A stretch of DNA of 64,000 nucleotides from Macrotis lagotis (GCF_037893015.1 NC_133660.1:281915067-281979066), one strand, 5' to 3'. Shown: positions 1 through 13,108, counted from the stretch's first letter. Notes: a model not told the origin generated them from the sequence alone. Program-made: numbers and translations.

Positions 1-580
1 TAAAGCTAATATTTCTAGTAAATTATTGAGTAATAGTGGTGATAATAGGCATCCTTGTTTCATCCCTGATCTCAAGGGAACATTTCTAGCTTATCGCCAT
101 TACATATAATGCTTGCTGATGGTTTTACATAGATACAGTTTATCATTTTTTTTTGGCAAGGCAATGGGGTTAAATGACTTGCCCAAGGTCACACAGCTAG
201 GTAATTAAGTATCTGAGACTGGATTTGAACTCAGTTCTTCCTGACTCCAGGGCTGGTGCTCTATCTACTGCACCATCTAATTGCCCCCTACTGCTTATCA
301 TTTTAAGAAAAACTCCATTTATTCCTGTGTCCTCTAGTGTTTTTAATAGGAATGGATGCTGGTTTATTTTTTTATCAAAAGCTTTTTCAGCATCTATTGA
401 GATAATCATATGATTTCTTTTGAATTATTGATATGGCCAATTACGCTTATAGTTTTCCTAATATTGAACCATCCTTACCTTTCTGGTATAAATCCTACCA
501 GATCATAGTGTACTATTCTACTGACAACTTGCTGTAATCTCTTTGATGCAGCCATTCTGGATGTTGATTTGGAATTAGGC
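1..580 (-). mobile_element. LINE-1 ORF2 remnant
   Basis: The minus strand encodes [13 protein letters not shown] followed by [21 protein letters not shown], the reverse transcriptase segment of L1 ORF2. The plus strand shows the usual antisense phrases of an L1. It is 5'-truncated by the window edge and interrupted by a SINE at 150-294. Confidence 0.85.
150..294 (-). mobile_element. marsupial tRNA-derived SINE inside L1
   Basis: Reverse-oriented SINE with the TTTGAACTCAG and CTATCTACTGCACCA head and the GGCAAGGCAATGGGGTTAA tail. The target-site duplication TTATCATTTT is at 140-149 and 295-304. Confidence 0.9.
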
Positions 581-1924
581 AAGAAAAGTGATTTAATGCC
601 TTTTGACCAAGAAGACAAAGGTAGAAATAAAGGTATGCTAATACTTCAGCACTTTTACAGCACCCACTCTTTGTAAATTGGGTGTCTATTAATGAGTGAA
701 TGACTGGAAAGATTATGATATAAGACTATATTGGAAAATCATTATACAGCAATAAATGACAAATCAGAATTCATTGGAGAAATAGGGGAAGATTCGTATA
801 AATGGATAGAAAATAGAATAAGCAGAACCAAGACCCATATATATTATACCCATAGTATCTGTAATAGCATGAACAAATTGTTATAATGGCTTGTGAATAC
901 TTAATCCAGAGTGATTAAAATGTTTTTTTTTTTACTAAGACATCTTAATAAATGGCACACCTCTCTCAAGCGGGGAGGGGCCAGAAATCCCAGAAATGTT
1001 GAAAGGCTTTGTTCTTGCCCCTTCATGCCAATCATTGGCTGGGGTCACAAATCTAAGTGTTACATTTGTTCCCATACATTTTTTCCTCCCTGCTCATTAT
1101 ATTGAGCAAGAACAGCTATGAGAACCAGGTACTCAGATCTTCCCTCATCACTGGGATGTCTATTTTCTATAACATCATTTACCCGATTTTTCTTCATCCC
1201 TGGGGGTAGGGGGCATGGGATGTTTGGTGTCAAGACAAAACTCACCTATAATAGATGGGGAAAGGGGTTGCCATTCTGGCTTGTATAGAAGGAGGAAATG
1301 CTGAGGAACTGCCTGTGCCAGGGGGTTAAAGCTGAATGAAGGTATGTCCCACTTTCTTTTGGACCAGAGGGTAGGTGAAGGAAGGAGAATGGAATGAGCC
1401 TGGAGAGGTAGATAGGAGGCAGTGAGGGAGACCTTGTGCCCCAATCAGGAGTTAGTGCTTGATCATCCTAGAAGGGACCTGATGGGATCCATGTTTTAGG
1501 AATGTCACTATGGGAAGATTGATTGGAGAGGGGACACACCAGAAGCTAGCAGGCCATTAGGAAGCTCTTGGAATGGGTTCAATAAGGGGGAGAGACTCAA
1601 GAGCAAAGGATTGTTGTTAGAGATCATGGAACCAGAAAAGAAGCCGTAAGACTGGGTAACTAAACTGAAATAATATCAAATATGTAAAAATTTGCAAACT
1701 CTGGGTTTGGTTAGAGATTGGAGATTGGGCTAAATTGGGCGACTGGCATCCAGAACTCTCCACAATCTCTCCCAAAGCCATAGCTTCCAGGAGCCAGAAG
1801 GCCCAACTGGCTCCAAATGAGGATCCCTACCTTGCCACCTACCACGAGTACCTAGAAATGAATGTGTCAACTCAGAAGAAGGAACCACAGCTTTTTGCAG
1901 ATTAGTCCCAAAGCTGGAAAGAGT
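580..1924. other. intergenic, no gene seen
   Basis: AT-rich to 950, then mixed. No exon-like frame. The part around 1360-1640 reads like the unclassified old repeat family also seen at 11165-11780 (ATCCTGGAGGCCATA and TTTAGGAA...TCACT phrases). Confidence 0.4.
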
Positions 1925-2040
1925 CCAACCCCCTCATTTTTACAGATGGGGAAACTGAAGCTCAGTAAGATAAGTGATTTGTCCATAGTCACACAGCCAA
2001 CAAATGGTATTGGTGATACAGCATCAGGTTTTTCCGGTCT
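1925..2040 (-). mobile_element. MIR-type SINE remnant
   Basis: Antisense MIR core: TTTACAGATGGGGAAACTGA followed by GTCACACAGCCAACAAATGG. Confidence 0.7.
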
Positions 2041-2089
2041 CCAAGTTCCACTTCTTTTCTTCTTTGTGCTGCTTCCTCCAAACAAATCA

Positions 2090-2470
2090 AGTATCCTTCT
2101 TCCTCATGGAACTGCCTTTTGAATATTGGAAGAGGTACCACCTCAGCTCTTCCTTTTTGGGTTTCAATAGTCTCCCTTCCTTCCAACTTTCCTCGTATGG
2201 CATAATCTCAAGGCCTTGGATGATCCTCAAGTTATCAACATCCTTTCTCAGCTCTGGTGTCTAGGTATGGTGCACCGGAGACTAGATCCCCATCACCTCC
2301 CTAGTCGCAGGTTCTCAGCCTTTCTTAATCAAATTTGTTCTTTGGGCTGCTATGGCACGTTGACTCATCCTGAGTTTGTGGGCCTCTAGAACTCCCTGCT
2401 CTTTTTCCAACAGGATTTTGGTCCAGCCAGGTGTTCCTCTTCCAGTATCTGAAAGATTTTTCCATTCCAT
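2090..2470 (-). mobile_element. L3/CR1 LINE remnant
   Basis: Plus-strand phrases ATCAACATCCTTTCTCA, GTTGACTCATCCTGAG and TTTTGGTCCAGCCAGGTG are the antisense of the L3/CR1 reverse transcriptase 3' part. Many breaks; old. Confidence 0.65.
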
Positions 2471-3178
2471 GCTCTCTAATGTCTAGCTACCACAGACCAC
2501 CACGTCCTCCACAGAATAGGCCTGCATTCTTCTCCCTCCCTGCAGTAACTCCTACTTTCCTAGGGGCCCTGAATCCCTCCTCCTCTTCCTCCCACCCACC
2601 CCACCTGTTGAATTTTTACCCATGTTCTCAAGGCCAATTGTAATGCCACACTCTCTCAGTTGGGATGCCCTCCTGAGCTCCTGTGGTTCTCCTGCAATTG
2701 CATGTAATGTGTAGTAGTGTATTGGGTGCTTGAGGATCTACAGCTGAGACCCAACCAAATGAGAACATTAAAAGCAGTTTTTATTCCTTACTTTGTGAAC
2801 TGAGATCCACAAGTCCTAAAAGCCAGGTTGTCCTTGCCCTCAAGGAATCCACATCTAACCTGAGAGAACACCTGTAGGCTGGTAGGTACTGGGAAGGTAC
2901 CAGGTGAAGGAAGTCATAAGGTAAATAATTCACATGCCCTTCCCAAGAGTGGAAGTAGGAATTTGATGGCAGTTCCCAGAGTTGGAAGTGATAAAGGGTA
3001 AAGGGGGAGGGGTGAGTGGGGGAAAATAGCTCCATCTCTGTCACCCACTCCCTGGGCCACTTTCCCTCTCTTGGCCTCAGTTTCCTTATGAGGAGGTTGG
3101 CTTATCAAATGCCTTCTAGCTCCCAATCCATGACCCAGTTGGAAACTTCAAATTGGACCATGGAATGACCCCATCTCA

Positions 3179-3327
3179 TTTTGGCGGGGGGGGAGGGGCA
3201 AGCAATAGGGTTAAGTAACTTGCCCTAGGTCATACAGTTAGGTATGAAGTGTCTGAGGTTGGATTTGAACTCAGATTCTTGACCCCAGGGCCTGTACTCT
3301 ATCTACTGTGTCACCTAGCTGCTCCCA
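3179..3327 (-). mobile_element. marsupial tRNA-derived SINE
   Basis: Reverse-oriented copy with GGATTTGAACTCAGA and CTATCTACTGTGTCACCTAG. It is more diverged than the copy at 8953. Confidence 0.85.
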
Positions 3328-4149
3328 CCATCTTATTTATTGCCCCCCACCTACATAAGAGTGCAGGAATTAGTGAATGAGTCACTGTGGATTTGTAAAA
3401 ATTGACTTCATGGAGGAGGCTGGACGGTGGTCCCCCAGGAGTCAGGGTTGGGGCTCCTGCTGGAGTTCTAATTCCCATCTGAGGTCAGTGACAGACTTTT
3501 GGGGAGCAGACCTCTAGATGGGTGGGGAAGGGATCTCGGAGATCACTGTGGGCCCGACAACCAGTGGGTTAGTGAAGTTTCCTCTACAGTGGGGCCCAGC
3601 TACCATTCCCTGAGTGGTACCCTGGGGAAATGGAGCAACCCTGAGGTTTCCCATCCATAAAAGGATGAGACCAGACCATTTCTGGGTTCTTGTGACCCTG
3701 TGGACTGACTGGACCCTTGGTCTTCTCACCTATAAAGTGAGAAGACACAATTGTGTTTACCTTCCCAGCAGCAAACAATGCCTGAGGTTCTTAACAAATA
3801 ATAGTCAATATTTATGTACCACTCACTTTAGAGTTTACTAAGGCAGCAAAGCCAACCCTGGAAAGCTGAAGGTGCAGGTCCCACACTTAGGTGAGATTTC
3901 AGTGAGAATGATTTTGCCCAGGTTGGCTGCCTAGGAGAGCCTCACTAGACCTGAAGATTGGGAGGACTCTGAGAGTGGGGAGCCCCCTGAGACCCATCTC
4001 CCCCCCCCACCCCGTTTCTAGGTCCCTGCCCTCTCCCTCCGGCCTGTGGCCAACTGGCCTTCCACTTGTGGCTGCTCTGAAGGCAGAACCCCTCTGGGAA
4101 GGTGTGGGAGGTGCCCCCACCCAGGGAAGGTCTATACTGGATCAGGTAC

Positions 4150-4330
4150 TGGGCCTGGAGTTAGGAAGACCTGAGTTTGGATTCTGCCTCAAACATTGAC
4201 TAGCTGTGTGAATGCTGACAAATCACTTCACCTCTGCCTCAATGGCCTCATCTATAAAATGGGGGTTCATACCTACTTCCTGGGATCCAGATAAAATCTT
4301 TGTAAAGTGTTTAGTACTTTGCCAGACATG
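4150..4330 (+). mobile_element. MIR/Ther-type SINE remnant
   Basis: ACCTGAGTTTGGATTCTGCC, CTAGCTGTGTGAATGCTGAC and CTCATCTATAAAATGGGG follow in order, ending in the core TTTGTAAAGTGTTTAG. Confidence 0.8.
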
Positions 4331-6419
4331 CAAAGCTTGTCAAAGGAGAGGATTGGATCAAGGCCCTGACTTAGGATCCTCCTCTAGTACCTTCAGGGGC
4401 TCCCTCTTTCCAAGGCAGTTCTGTAGCCCCAGTGTTCAGGCCTTGCTGGATCCCTGTCACCAGCCTCACTTGGCATTGCTCAATCTCCTTGTAGATTTCT
4501 TCTCACGGATCCCCTCACTGTCCCTCAAAGCCATCCTGGTGGGGGAAGGTTGTTTGGGGGGATTTGAGGATGCTCTGTCTGGACCAACCTGATGGTACAG
4601 GTACCTGATGGTACAACCTGATGTTGAAACTCTAGCCCTTCCTAATGTCCCTAACTACCCCCACCCCCAGTTGCCAGGGTCCAGATACCTTCCACACTGT
4701 GGGGGGGGGAAGAGTGAAGGGGGTCACCCTGGGAGGGTGGAGGGGCTGGGCTGGGCTTCACTAATAATGGGGGCAGGGCTGAAGACTTCTTGCCCATCAG
4801 GCAGTTAGAGATAGCAGGTTGACTGCTTTGTTTCTGGGGGTCCCACAGGCTGGGGAGCCTCAATATTTCTCCCATGCACCAGAAGCAGCTCCCCATAGGA
4901 ACTTTGGGCTCAGTTCTGGCTTCCCAGCCTGGTCCCAGACTCAGTTCTTATGCCAAAAAATCTCTTTCATTAAAACCTCATTGAAAAGTCATTTGGGTTT
5001 GAATGTGAAGCCTGCCCTCAGTCCAGGGTGAATGTCAGGGTCGGGTGGACTCATGGCTATCAGAGAATGTCCCAGAGAATCTGTCTTGCCACAGCTGAGC
5101 TGGCTCAGAGTCAGCCCAGGACCCAGGTTCTTGGTTGAGAGGACTTGGGAGGGGGCCATGGCTGCTAGTGTCTTAGGTCAGTGCTGGGCCTGTGGATCTC
5201 TGGGCTAGTTTAATTCAGAAACTCTGAGGTCTCCAGACTGGAAGGAGATGTCCAGGAGGGTTTCTTTGTGTCACAGAAACACTAGCTTGTGACCTGTCCT
5301 AGGGAGGAAGGAGGTATTTGAGGTCCTGAACTACTGCCTGCAGCAGGTTAGGGGTAAGGGTATGTTGTCTGTCCTTCCCCATCCCTCCCTGGGAGCCTCC
5401 AAAATCCTGGAATATGTGAGTAGGAGACTGCTGCTTTGGGGATGGCAGCTGATGGTATTCCCAGGCCGCTTCCAGCCCACTGGGCCAGGGAAGTGAGTTG
5501 TTCTTCCTCGACTCTAGGACTAGTCATGTGCTCCTGATTCCTCTTTGAGAAGGGAATGGTAAGTGAAAGAAATTGTCCTTAGAGGCCAAGATTGGGGTTC
5601 CAAGGCAAGAGAGGGACAAATAAAAGGCAGCCAGTCCTGGCCCTTCCTTTCCTTCTGGCTACAGCAGGTGAAGTTCTGGAGCTAGTGCAAATGAACTGAG
5701 TCACCTCTCTTGCCCCTGAGCATCTGTGGCATGTGTGGTCTGCCACTTCTTGGAGTGTGAGTGATAGATAACTCTCATAGGCAGTACAAGTTTAATGAAC
5801 CCATTTTACAGATGAGGAAATAGAGGGTTAGAAAAGTTGAGGGTTTTTTTTCTCCTCACCAAGTTTCCTTTATTCCAGACTTTGGGGCCACAAAGATAGA
5901 GGAGGAAACAACAGTCCTTACCATAAGAACTTACATTCTTCTGGGGTTGAGGTAGGGGTAGGGGACAAAAAGAGTAACTCTAAAGTAATTCTGGAGACAT
6001 GGAAAACACTAACACTGGGGGAATCAGGAAGGGTCAAAGCTCATCTTTGAGAGCTATGTCTTAGAAGGTTTGTGATTCTGAAGAGGTCAAGAGGAAGGGG
6101 AACAGGGGAACAGACAGGAGGGAACCAGGGCAGTTGATTGGCTCAGAGTCTCTCAGCAGGAGACAGGATTGGAGCCCATGTGTTGAGACCCTCCTCTAGG
6201 ACCTGGGCCACACTGTTCTGTGCTTTGTTTCCCCACAATATAACAAACAGCAAATAGCTTATTGGATGGATGAATGAACCCTATGATTGTCAAGGCAATG
6301 GCTTCCATTTGTTTATATCCCTTTATGGACTTCTCATAGTGTGCCTTTTAAATCACCAGGTCACTTATGAATTGGGAGTGAAATGTGGATTTACCTTTCC
6401 TTTCTACCAAACTACTTCC

Positions 6420-8050
6420 TAGTTCTTCCCAGAAATTCTTGATAATTAGTAAGTTCTTTCCCAAGTAATTTGTGTTCTCTTGATTGAACAGTGAGTAATT
6501 GAGTTTTCTTATTTCTGATACTTCCTTGTCTGTTCTGTTCTATAGAAAGCATTTTCTATTTTTTAACCATACCAAAGAGCTTTGATGAATGCTGCTTTGA
6601 AGTATAATTAAAGGTCTGGAAGTACAAGTCTTCATGAATTGTTACTGTTGAAAATTACTTCCCTTGAGTTTAGACCTTTAGTTCCTCCAAATGAATTGTT
6701 AGATAATAAACATTTAAGGGGGCCTCTAGGAGGCACAGTGGATGGAGCAGTGGCCTGGGAGTCAGGAGGACCTGAGTTCAAATGCGACCTAACATCAGAC
6801 ACTTAATAATTGCCTAGCTGTGTAGCCTTGGGCAAGTCACTTAACCCCATTGCCTTAAATAAATAAAAACCAAACAATAATAAATATTTAAATATTAATA
6901 AATATTTGAAATTTATTTAATATGTAAATAACTTTATTAGACAATAAATTATTTAAATTATTAGCTTTATAAAGTATGAGCTTGGTAGTTTGATTAATAT
7001 AGCACTAAATCTGTAAATAATTTGGTAATTTTTATATTTCATTGGCATGACCCAGCTGTAAGCACTGAATAGCTTTTCAGTTATTTAAGTTGTCTTTATT
7101 TCTTTAAAAAGCAGCTCATAATTATGTCTGTATAATGTTAGAGTATACCTTGATAGATTGACTCAAACATTTTAGTCATTTTGTAATTATTCTGAATGAT
7201 ACCTCCCTTTCTAGTATTTCCTCCTAGATTTTGTTACTCTCTGGAAGTGTTATGGGGGGGATGAGTAGGGCGTGAAGTTATTTTGTAGCCAACAAATAGA
7301 CTCTTATAGTTTCTTTCTTTGCTGGTTCTCTGAGATTTGCTAAGTAAATCATGTTGTCAGCAAGTAGGAATAGTTTGGTTTCCCTTTTATGACTATGCAT
7401 TTAATTTCTCTCTCATCTTATTGCTATCACTAGCATTTCTTAAAACTATGTCCATTAACAGTAGGGAAAGGAAATATCCTTTCTTTATTCTATTTATTGT
7501 AAAAGTCACCATTGTAAATAATGCTAGTTTTTGGTTTTAGATCTGTCCTTTTTATTATATTAAAAAATGATCCTTCTCTGTTTTTGCTTTGTAGGATTTC
7601 TAGCGTGATTGTGTTTTGTATTTTATCATAGGCTTTTTCTGCAACTCTTGATATATTTTTTTATATGATTGTTATTTTCCTGTTCATTTTCAACCATCCT
7701 CATATCCCTGATATGACTCCACCATGATCATAGTGAATAATTTTGAAGATATTTTACTGTATCATTTTGTTTAAAATTTGTGCTTCTTTATTTTCTGGTG
7801 ACATTGTTCTGTAGTTCTCTTTGTTTTATCCTTTCTTGGTTTATGTATTAGAACTATGTCTCATAAAAAGTGTTTAGTAGAATTTTCTTTTTTTGATTTT
7901 GGAGATAAATGCCACTTGTTCTTTCATCTATATATGTTTCTGGACCAGAGTTTTTCTCTTTGGTTCTTCCTTTATAGCTGGTTCAATTTCCCTCTTCTGA
8001 AGTTGGATTGCTTCAGTTTCTATATCTTGTTCTATCAAATTGTGTAGATA
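6420..8050 (-). mobile_element. old LINE-1 ORF2 remnant
   Basis: AT-rich plus-strand phrases such as TATGAGCTTGGTAGTTTGAT, ATCATAGGCTTTTTCTGCAA and CCATGATCATAGTGAATAAT are the antisense of L1 ORF2. Multiple stops. A SINE is inserted at 6718-6878. Confidence 0.7.
6718..6878 (+). mobile_element. marsupial tRNA-derived SINE inside L1
   Basis: Starts GGGGCCTCTAGGAGGCACAG and ends CCCCATTGCCTTAAATAAAT. Target-site duplication AATAAACATTTAA (6705-6717) and AATAAATATTTAA (6879-6891), one mismatch. Confidence 0.9.
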
Positions 8051-8079
8051 ATCACACATTCCTTTCAATTCTCAGTTTG

Positions 8080-8870
8080 CTAATGATCCCTTAGTAGCTA
8101 AATACATTGACCTCCCTTCATTCTTTATCCTGTTTGTCTTCTCTGAAGCTTGGGACACTATTGAACACTGCCTTCTACTAGATACTCTCCCCTGCCTTCC
8201 ATGATGCTCATCTCCCTTGGTTCTCATATTGCCATCAGACCACTTCTCTGTCTCCTTTGCCAGATACGGTTCTGCCCACTAACAGTGGGCATTCCCTGTG
8301 TCTGGTCTAGGCCTTCTGTTCCCTCTCCAGTAATGAAGGGGTCATCATCAATTTTTATCTCCTTGCAGAAGAACCCCAACATGTAGTCCTCAGCTAAGTT
8401 TGGTCCTGTCAAACTCCATTCCTGTTCTGCCTGCTGGCTCCTGGATATCTCTATTTGCATATCCTATAGGCATCTCAAACCAAACATGTTGCAAACAACT
8501 CATCATATTTTCCCGAAAATCTTTCTTTTTTTCTGTTGGCTTTCAAGTCAAGGAGGCATATTGCAATCTGTCCCTCCCTTACCCTCAAATCTAGCCTGTT
8601 GGCTTGTTGTTCACACCCCCCTCTAAACAGTGGACATCTGCCCTTTTCCATCCCATCCCTCAACTGCCAGCCTTGCTCAGCCTTTCATCATCCCTCCTTG
8701 GAACAGCAGCAGAGACTCTGGGTTGGTCTCCTTGCAACCATCCTCCCCATCTCCATCTTGTCTTCTACTTGGCTCCCAAGCACAGATTTGAACTGAATCC
8801 TCCCTGCCTCTGGGACAAAATGAAGCCCCTCCTTTGACATTTAAAGGTCCTCACTTGGGGCAGACTTGTT
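8080..8870 (+). mobile_element. L2 LINE ORF remnant
   Basis: Reads through L2 reverse transcriptase in order: CTGGATATCTCTATTTGCAT then GCATCTCAAACCAAACATG (the LDIS...HLK..NM segment), later GGTCTCCTTGCAACCATCC and ACATTTAAAGGTCCTCAC. Several frame breaks. Confidence 0.75.
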
Positions 8871-8952
8871 AGAGCAAAGTAAAAAAAAAAAAATCTATCA
8901 AATTAGAAGAGGGGTTAACTCCCAATGACCTATTAAAGTAAGCCATTGAGAA

Positions 8953-9131
8953 GGGTAGCTAGGTGGCGCAGTGGATAGAACACTAGCCCTGGAGTCAGGA
9001 ATACCTGAGTTCAAATCTGGCCTCAGACACTTAATAATGACCTAGCTGTGTGGCCTTGGGCAAGCCACTTAACCCCATTGCCTTGCAAAAATAAACAAAC
9101 AAACAAGCAAATAAATAAATAAATAAATAAA
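8953..9131 (+). mobile_element. marsupial tRNA-derived SINE, nearly full length
   Basis: GGGTAGCTAGGTGGCGCAGT to CCCCATTGCCTTGCAAAAAT with an (AAAT)n tail to 9131. One of the best-preserved copies in the window. Confidence 0.92.
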
Positions 9132-9589
9132 ATCCCTCACTATCTGATTTCATCCTAACAACTTCCCAGAGAATCAGAGGCCCATGAATTCAGAGGTGAT
9201 GGAATCTAACTCTTGTATTTTACAGAGAGAAAAACTGAGGCACAGAGGATCCCATAGCTAGCATCCTAGGCAGTTCCAAGGGCAGAGCACTCTTTGCTGC
9301 CATACTTCCTGCTGCTCTGGGGTCCTCCAGTGGTCTGACTGTTCCCCACATGTTCTACCCCTTCTCTCCTTCCCCTCTACCTTTGGGGGATGCCTCTGTT
9401 GCATTCCTTTCTTTACTCCCCAACAAGGTCCAGCTCAGATAACATCTCCTACAGGGAGTCCTTTTCGGTGATTTTCTCATAAGTATGCCCCTATCTCCCT
9501 TCCACTCAGAATGTACCAAGATTGAGAATGGTCACTATTAATGATCTAAGGTTTGCAAAGCATGGGTGGGGTGGAGCTTTTATCATGCT

Positions 9590-9690
9590 ATTTTACAGAT
9601 GAGGAAACTGAGGTGGTAAGAGGTAAAGTAACTTGCCTAAGGTCACCTAGCTAGGCCAACTGAGTGCTTCCTGCTTCTAGCCACTGTTCC
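9590..9690 (-). mobile_element. MIR-type SINE remnant
   Basis: TTTTACAGATGAGGAAACTG then AACTTGCCTAAGGTCACC. Confidence 0.7.
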
Positions 9691-9729
9691 TCAGGTTAAG
9701 GCATCTAGCACATAATAGGGGTTTACTGG

Positions 9730-9900
9730 GGCAGCTAAGTTGAACCTCAGTGAACCCCTGAGCAAGTCATGTCACTTTTACTTCAGCTTCCTCATCTGTA
9801 AAATGAATTGGAGAAGGAAATAGCAAACCCCTCCAGGATCTTTGTCAAGAAAACCCCAGTGGGGTCAGGGAGAGTGGGACAACTGAATAACCACAGGGCT
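9730..9900 (+). mobile_element. SINE with RTE/Bov-B-like tail (MAR1-like)
   Basis: CTCATCTGTAAAATGAATTG then GAGAAGGAAATAGCAAACCC and AAGAAAACCCCAGTGGGGTC, ending in the GGGACAACTGAATAAC tail, which is a decayed form of the RTE/Bov-B 3' end. Confidence 0.7.
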
Positions 9901-10244
9901 TAATAGGTTTATTGAATTGAATTTCAAGATGGGACCAGTGAGCAGAGTGGAGGCAGATCCTACCTCTGGGTGACCTTGGTCAGCCCCCCCCCCCCTGAGG
10001 CTTCTCCCCTGAAAAGGGAAGGACTGGAAGGAGAGAAGCTTGAAGGAGCCTGCTGCCCTGCTTTATGGGGGCCTTACTGCCCTCTGCTGGCAGGGGCAGA
10101 TACTCCAAGCCTTCTGTAGGGCTGGAGATCCAGAGGGCTGGTGCCACCACTATCAGAGAGCCCCTCTTAGACTTCCACTGCCTCCTTGCAAGGCTCAGGC
10201 TTGAAAGTCCTTCCTGCCCACACCACCTCCCTCCCATGCAAGAC

Positions 10245-10345
10245 CAATTCAAAGTGCTTTTCCTCTGTCTGCCTCAGTTCCCTCATCTGCACCCATCTTC
10301 CAGGGTTGTTGTGAGTTACTTCATGTAACAGTGCTTTGCAGAAGT
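10245..10345 (+). mobile_element. MIR remnant
   Basis: TGCCTCAGTTCCCTCATCTG followed by GGGTTGTTGTGAGTTA and the core AGTGCTTTGCA. Confidence 0.65.
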
Positions 10346-10924
10346 CCTTGAGACACAGGCAATTCTTATCAGGACAAGGAGAAAGGAGGATAGGCAATGT
10401 AGCTTGGACACCTCATTCAGTAAGGAAAGAGAAAGGTACAGAAATTGAGAGGAGGAAGCCTTGGAGGAAATGGAAGGATGAGATCTCAGGTTCAAGGGGA
10501 AGGCACTGGAGAGTGAAAGAGTCCAGGGCCCAGTCCCCAGCCCTCCAGGGTGCAGCAGGGAACACCACCTTGGTCATTGGTGCTTGCTCCCAGCAACCTT
10601 ACTGGCTCCGGTTTGCTCAGAGAGGAAGGCACCCACTATGGCCAGAAATTTAGAGGTGGTAATGCTTTGATGGGAGTGGTTGTTCTGAGTGCTGCCTTTT
10701 CAGAGGACCTGACCTCAGGTGCCAAGGGAGGTGTGGGCAGGAATTGCCTTGCAGATAGAGGCAGGGCTCCCCACCCTCAATGGGCCATGTGTCACTGCCT
10801 CATGAGGTATGTCCCTGACCCCACCCATCTGACGTGACTCAGGGCTCCTATGGACCTCACCCACTCCAGGGATGAATCTGTGCAGAGTATAACTCCTTGG
10901 TTCCCACTCCAGATGCCTCCTGCC

Positions 10925-10972
10925 TACCTTCCCTCCTTCCCTTCCTTCCTTCCTTCCTTCCCTCCCTTCCCA
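10925..10972 (+). repeat. (CCTT)n pyrimidine microsatellite
   Basis: Mixed CCTT/CCCT units in an uninterrupted pyrimidine run. Confidence 0.9.
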
Positions 10973-11164
10973 GTCAGGAGGCAACCCCTAAAGACTAGGG
11001 CCTCTTCCTCAGCTGCCTTCCCTCTAACTCTTTAGCTGCTGCTTCCCATGGCTCCCACTCCCTGGCCTGTCTCCCATTTCATACCTGTCCTTTTCTTTCC
11101 CAACTAGTAGCTACTTGTTTGGGGCTGGGAGGATGTGGCAAATAAGGGAAGAGTGATAAGTCAT

Positions 11165-11780
11165 GAATGTGTCAGACCCTGCCCTCAAGGAGCTCAAAGT
11201 CTAAATGGGAAGACATCTTTGTAAGACAAACTTGAGATAAGATACATTGGAGGTGCTCAGAATAGGGGTGATGGGAAAGGCTTCTGGGGGAGGTGGGATT
11301 TTAACTGGGACTTGAAGGAAGCCAGGGAGGTTAATAAGTGGATCAAAGGAGCAAGACAAGACCAGGAATGGGCAGCAACCAGAGAGAAAGCCAGGAACCT
11401 GGAAAAGTAGGCCAGGGTTCGGGGACAATGCTCTTTAAATGCTAGAGATGTTTGATCCTGGAAGCCATAGGGGACCAACAGAGTTTATTGAGTAGTGAGG
11501 GTTAGGAAGATCACTGGAGTGAAGCAGATACAACATAGTTAGACCCTTTGTCCAGGCTTGAGGTGCTTGTGGGTTGGCATCAAGACAGAAGAATGACTGC
11601 CAAGGTGGTACCAGCTTGGTGATGACAGGTGAAGAGCAAGGAAGCATCCACCTCCATGAGGAGGCTGAGGGCTGGGAATAGGGTGGAGCCCTTTAGAAAA
11701 TGGGAGGCTTTGGGGTGGGGGTAGGGAAGGACAAGGAGAGGGACTATAGACAGATGGGGCGAGAGCCATCTCCAGGATGT
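11165..11780 (+). repeat. unclassified old interspersed repeat, copy A
   Basis: Phrases CTGCCCTCAAGGAGCTCAAA, GGGACTTGAAGGAAGCCAGG and GATCCTGGAAGCCATAGGGG recur in the same order in other copies in this window (about 19940, 27950, 35090, 45145, 48590, 51800, 53480). I recognise it as a widespread mammalian repeat but cannot name the family. Confidence 0.55.
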
Positions 11781-11974
11781 TGAGAAGGGGCCCTTGCTGT
11801 CAGCCTGTCTTGTGTGTGTTCTCATTGGGAGCTATTTTGGGGGAAGCTCTAGGAAGAATGTAAAGACTGAAACCAGCATGCACTTGTTATGAAATTGGTC
11901 ATGGGTTGGGCTTAATGAGCAAGTCACTAAGCATGTGTTCAGTGCTTTCTAAGTATTAGGCACTTGGCTGGTCC

Positions 11975-12312
11975 TACAAGTACCAGGCCAGCCTAGCCTC
12001 TACCAGGAGGTGCACCATAGGCATTCCCGAGCCCTGAGAGACTCGAGATCAGATTTCCTGTAGTCTTGAAGCCCAGGCTGAGGGAAGCAGCTCTAGGGAG
12101 GCCCGGTGGCCCCTTAGCTGGTATGACTGAACTCCATGGGAGTTATCACCATTGTTGACAGGCACAGAAGAGTGGCCATTGCTTGTGAAAGGGCAGAAAG
12201 CAAGAGGCTGTTGTCATAATTATTATTCCTTTGGAGGGTGGGGTTGATTGAATCTCTTCCTTGGCTTCCAGGACAACAAAGTGCTAAGATCAGATTCAGT
12301 CACGAGGGAGCC
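11975..12312 (+). repeat. local duplication, copy 1
   Basis: Segments 11975-12028 and about 12130-12312 match 13109-13163 and about 13744-13921 at roughly 90% by eye, including the shared ACAAGTACCAGGCCAGCCTA and CTCCATGGGAGTTATCACCA. Not recognised as a known transposon. Confidence 0.75.
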
Positions 12313-13108
12313 ACTTCTAGGGGGAGGACCTGCCCAGCATCTTGGGTTCCATGCTTTGTCCTAGTGGGCAGAGAGGAGGGTCTCAAGATTGCCCTTTCCA
12401 TGAAGGTACCATGTGAACACTCACTGAGGGAGAAAGGAAGGATCTGGCTGAGGAAGATCTCTGCTGCCTTCCATGGCTCTTCCTGAGGGCAGCCAAGGAC
12501 ATTCCTGGAGGAACCTGTTCAGGATGGTCTTCCCTCCTTCCCCTCTTCCTGCCAAATCCAATCTCACTTCCTCTACTTGCCCCAGCCCTTGGGAGACTTC
12601 TCGAGAAGAATTTTGGCCCTTATGAGTGAACACCCTCACCCAGTCTGCATTCTCAGTCCTGGCTGTCTTCTTCTAGGCAGGGCCTGAAGTAGTCTTGAAC
12701 TCGGCCTTTATCTGGTGGGAGACAAAACCAGACTCCTTCGCTTACCCCTCACAATGGCAGTCCAACCTACCTCTTCAGCCTTATTTCCCCCATCACCCCC
12801 AAGCACCTACAACAGGTATGCTCTGAGATCCTTTTCCCTTCTTGGGCCTCATTTTCCCCTCTGTAAAATGAGCTTGATCCCCAAGGCCCTCTCATCTCTA
12901 ATGTCTGAACTTGTGCCAGTGCCACCTGATGGAGTGATCTGTTGTTGAGAGTACTATTGAGCATGGCTTGTGGTGGGCTCTTGTGGCTGCTGAGACCAGC
13001 CTGGCCCTCAGACTAACAGGTGTCCAAGCTGGAGGGATTCATGCCTGGAGATAGGGATGGAGGGTGAGTGAGCTGCTCCAGGGTCTCTGTCCCCTCCCAG
13101 GGGGTGTG

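Larger units (their letters stand above)
2480..6410. other. intergenic, no gene seen
   Basis: Apart from the SINE at 3179-3327 and the MIR at 4150-4330 I see no exon with splice signals or recognisable protein. Open frames here are short and unmatched on either strand. Confidence 0.4.

Noticed and set aside
8953-9060. tRNA-like head with A and B box sequences
   Set aside because: Part of a dispersed SINE; not a tRNA gene.
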